Assembly: GCA_013316495.1 (NCBI GenBank)
Contig: WSMP01000099.1
Coordinates: 1-5,570 of the forward strand
Direction of reading: 5' to 3'
DNA: 5,570 nucleotides
From: Angelakisella sp.
Lineage (GTDB): Bacteria; Bacillota; Clostridia; Oscillospirales; Ruminococcaceae
The notes beneath the pieces were generated by a model. That model did not search any database. It saw nothing but the letters and a program-made list of their open reading frames with translations, and was not told the DNA's origin. Shown here one piece after another: positions 4,012 to 5,570 of this stretch (position 1 is its first letter; each line of letters begins with the position of its first letter). The position numbers and the translations under genes are program-made.

Positions 4012-5570
4012 CAGGACTGCCGGGCGGGGAGGGTGAACCGGGCTACCCGCCAGCCCTCCGGAGTTTCCTCCAGCACCACCGGGCAGCGGCGCGAGGTGGC
4101 GGGGGAAGGGGGATAGGCATTCCTGGATAGCTCCTCCGGGCGGCAGTAGTAGGCGATGCGCTCCAGCTCCACCCGGCCTTCCCCGGCGGAAAGGAGCTGG
4201 TACCGGTCCAGCTCCGGCAGATAGGTGAGGTTGCCGCCGCCGGAGATGTCCAAATAATACAGCTGTCCCTCCGCCTGGGTGTAGATGGGAAGCGGCGGCT
4301 CGCCGGTGCGCAGGGTCGCTTGATTCAGCTCCTGGAAGAAGTCCTCGGTGAAAACGGAGCGCATATCGCGGTAAAAGTCCTCCCAGCCGCTGTATACCCC
4401 GCCGGTGTACCGCCGGTAGGTCTGCCCGCCTATCTCCCGCTGGCCCCCAGAGCCGGTCAGAGACGGCTCCTCCCCGGCGAAGCGGCCGGGGTCAAAGGCG
4501 AAATACCCTCCGTAGATCTCCGCCCTGTCAAAAAGGGCCCACTGTTCCGGGGTGAGGAAGTCCGCCTCCTGCCGGGAAACCCCTTCCAAGGCCGGGGGCG
4601 GGGCGGCGGCCTGGCTGCCGGAGGAGGGCATCGCCCTGGCCAGGAAATCCCGCCAGCTGCCCGGCTGGCTCTCCTCCCCAAGGGGGGCGGAAAGGTCGAA
4701 GCCGGATTCCGCCAGGTTTTTGACAGTGCCGAAGGAGATGGTCTCCGCCTCCCGGAAGTCCTCGTCGGCGGCAGCCAGACGGGCCTCAAATTCCGCCGGG
4801 GTCAGGGGCTTTGTCAGAGATTGATCCTCGGTCTGCCAGCCGGCGGCGGACTGGATCACCCCTTCCGAATCGGCCCAGGCTTTAAGGACTTCGGTCCATT
4901 CCACCCCTCCTTCGGGGAGGGGACGGTAGTAATAATAGAAGCGCTCGGCGCCACCGCCGGGGCTTTCCTGCGTCCAGGTGGTGCGGAGCAGCCCGCCCTT
5001 TTCGGCAGAGAAGGCGAACTCCAGGCCGGAGGGGAAGGCTCCCAGCCGCCGGACAGTATCGCCGGTTACGCTGTAGGCCACCGTGTGGGTGTTGTTATAA
5101 TCCGGATAGACCAGGAATACCGCCCGGTCCATCCCCGCAAAGCGGTCCGACTGGAGGACCGTCACCTTGGGCAGCACCATACTGCCGGATACAAAGGTGT
5201 TCCAGTAGTCCACGAAGTCCGCCTCCAGGGCGGCGGCGATGGCCCCTAAATTTTCCGTCCCCTCCGGAAGAGTAAAGGGGTCCTCCTCCGGGAAGGCCTG
5301 GGCGATGCCCTCCAGGGTGAAGTCGTACCAGGGGACATCCTCCTTTTGCCGCTGGTTTTCTAACACCTGGTTGTAGGTCTCCTTGGATACCCGGTACCCG
5401 CCCACATAGAAGATCTCGGCGCCGGTTTCGGGGTGTTGCTCCTGGGAGGCAACGACGGGGATGGAATACCCCCGGCCGGTGTCTTCCACATGGATATCCA
5501 TGGGGCCGCTGATGGCCCAGGACCGTCCGTTTATGCTGCTAAAGAAGAAGGTGCCGTCGGTCTTCAGCTC
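4011..5570 (-). CDS. Large protein of unknown function, C-terminal 519 residues (5' end outside window)
   Basis: The frame is open to the window edge; the ATG at 5501 has 23 sense codons before it (ELKTDGTFFFSSINGRSW...), so the start is beyond 5570. I do not recognise the family. Visible parts, numbered from the window edge: a beta-rich start with an INGRSW turn (14-18); YVGGYRVSKETYNQVLENQ (about 55-73), a style common in clostridial envelope proteins; a middle part with aromatic runs (ERFYYYYRPL, about 209-218); an Ala/Pro/Ser-rich linker (about 314-328); and a C-terminal region (about 390-515) with FTEDFFQELN, YTQAEGQLYYLDISGGGN and a closing EGWRVARFTLP. The last region resembles in pattern small secreted alpha/beta domains such as IseA-like inhibitors or NTF2-like folds, which is only a suggestion. 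A surface location is likely but its signal peptide would be off the window. Its TGA stop uses the outermost base of the adjoining repeat element. Confidence 0.75.
   Translation of the reverse strand, partial: ELKTDGTFFFSSINGRSWAISGPMDIHVEDTGRGYSIPVVASQEQHPETGAEIFYVGGYRVSKETYNQVLENQRQKEDVPWYDFTLEGIAQAFPEEDPFTLPEGTENLGAIAAALEADFVDYWNTFVSGSMVLPKVTVLQSDRFAGMDRAVFLVYPDYNNTHTVAYSVTGDTVRRLGAFPSGLEFAFSAEKGGLLRTTWTQESPGGGAERFYYYYRPLPEGGVEWTEVLKAWADSEGVIQSAAGWQTEDQSLTKPLTPAEFEARLAAADEDFREAETISFGTVKNLAESGFDLSAPLGEESQPGSWRDFLARAMPSSGSQAAAPPPALEGVSRQEADFLTPEQWALFDRAEIYGGYFAFDPGRFAGEEPSLTGSGGQREIGGQTYRRYTGGVYSGWEDFYRDMRSVFTEDFFQELNQATLRTGEPPLPIYTQAEGQLYYLDISGGGNLTYLPELDRYQLLSAGEGRVELERIAYYCRPEELSRNAYPPSPATSRRCPVVLEETPEGWRVARFTLPARQS

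Noticed and set aside
3828..4130. 100-codon + strand frame running through the repeat element
   Set aside because: It starts at a TTG without a ribosome site, spans the palindromic element and runs into the antisense of the neighbouring gene; the frame is probably an accident of the repeat.
4320..5249. 309-codon + strand frame opposite the unknown large protein
   Set aside because: GC-driven antisense frame, Gly/Arg/Pro rich, without a ribosome site or recognisable domain.

Overview
The window looks like a chromosomal segment of a GC-rich anaerobic Firmicute, probably Oscillospiraceae-like. This rests on protein style (a threonine-synthase-like PLP enzyme next to an NhaC antiporter, and a clostridial-style lipoprotein with a proline-rich linker and transglutaminase-like domain), strong AGGAGG-type ribosome binding sites and G/C-rich third codon positions. 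I cannot name the genus from sequence alone.

Layout. The left part is read on the + strand. It holds the 3' part of a fold-type II PLP enzyme (1-718), a 118-nt gap containing a long imperfect stem-loop (718-779), a complete NhaC-family antiporter (837-2264) and a 14-bp hairpin terminator (2294-2330). A short ORF of 49 codons (2465-2614) with its own ribosome binding site follows, then a G/C-rich hairpin (2623-2654) at a convergent junction. The stretch 2331-2464 has no gene and no convincing promoter, only a weak -10-like TAAAAT near 2433.

The right part is read on the - strand. It holds a secreted lipoprotein with a transglutaminase-like Cys-His-Asp domain (2661-3704) and, upstream of a 141-nt leader and promoter zone, a large protein of unknown function whose N-terminus is cut by the window edge (4011-5570). 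The gap between these genes (3705-4010) is the most unusual stretch. It carries a promoter-like site with a 19-bp spacer and a MerR-type dyad (3755-3785), A/T tracts upstream of it (3797-3829), and a 163-bp MITE-like element (3849-4011). That element has 21-bp terminal inverted repeats around a long palindrome with a two-way terminator-like core. Its outer end supplies the last base of the stop codon of the upstream gene.

How the genes may work together. The PLP enzyme and antiporter are adjacent and co-oriented, so amino-acid turnover coupled to an ion-driven exchanger is a reasonable inference but not proven. The two - strand genes appear to be cell-envelope proteins, probably transcribed separately because the element and a new promoter lie between them. 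I found no CRISPR array, tRNA, rRNA, integrase or transposase. The candidate for something undescribed is the structured repeat element, with the MerR-like promoter and the 49-codon ORF next in interest.
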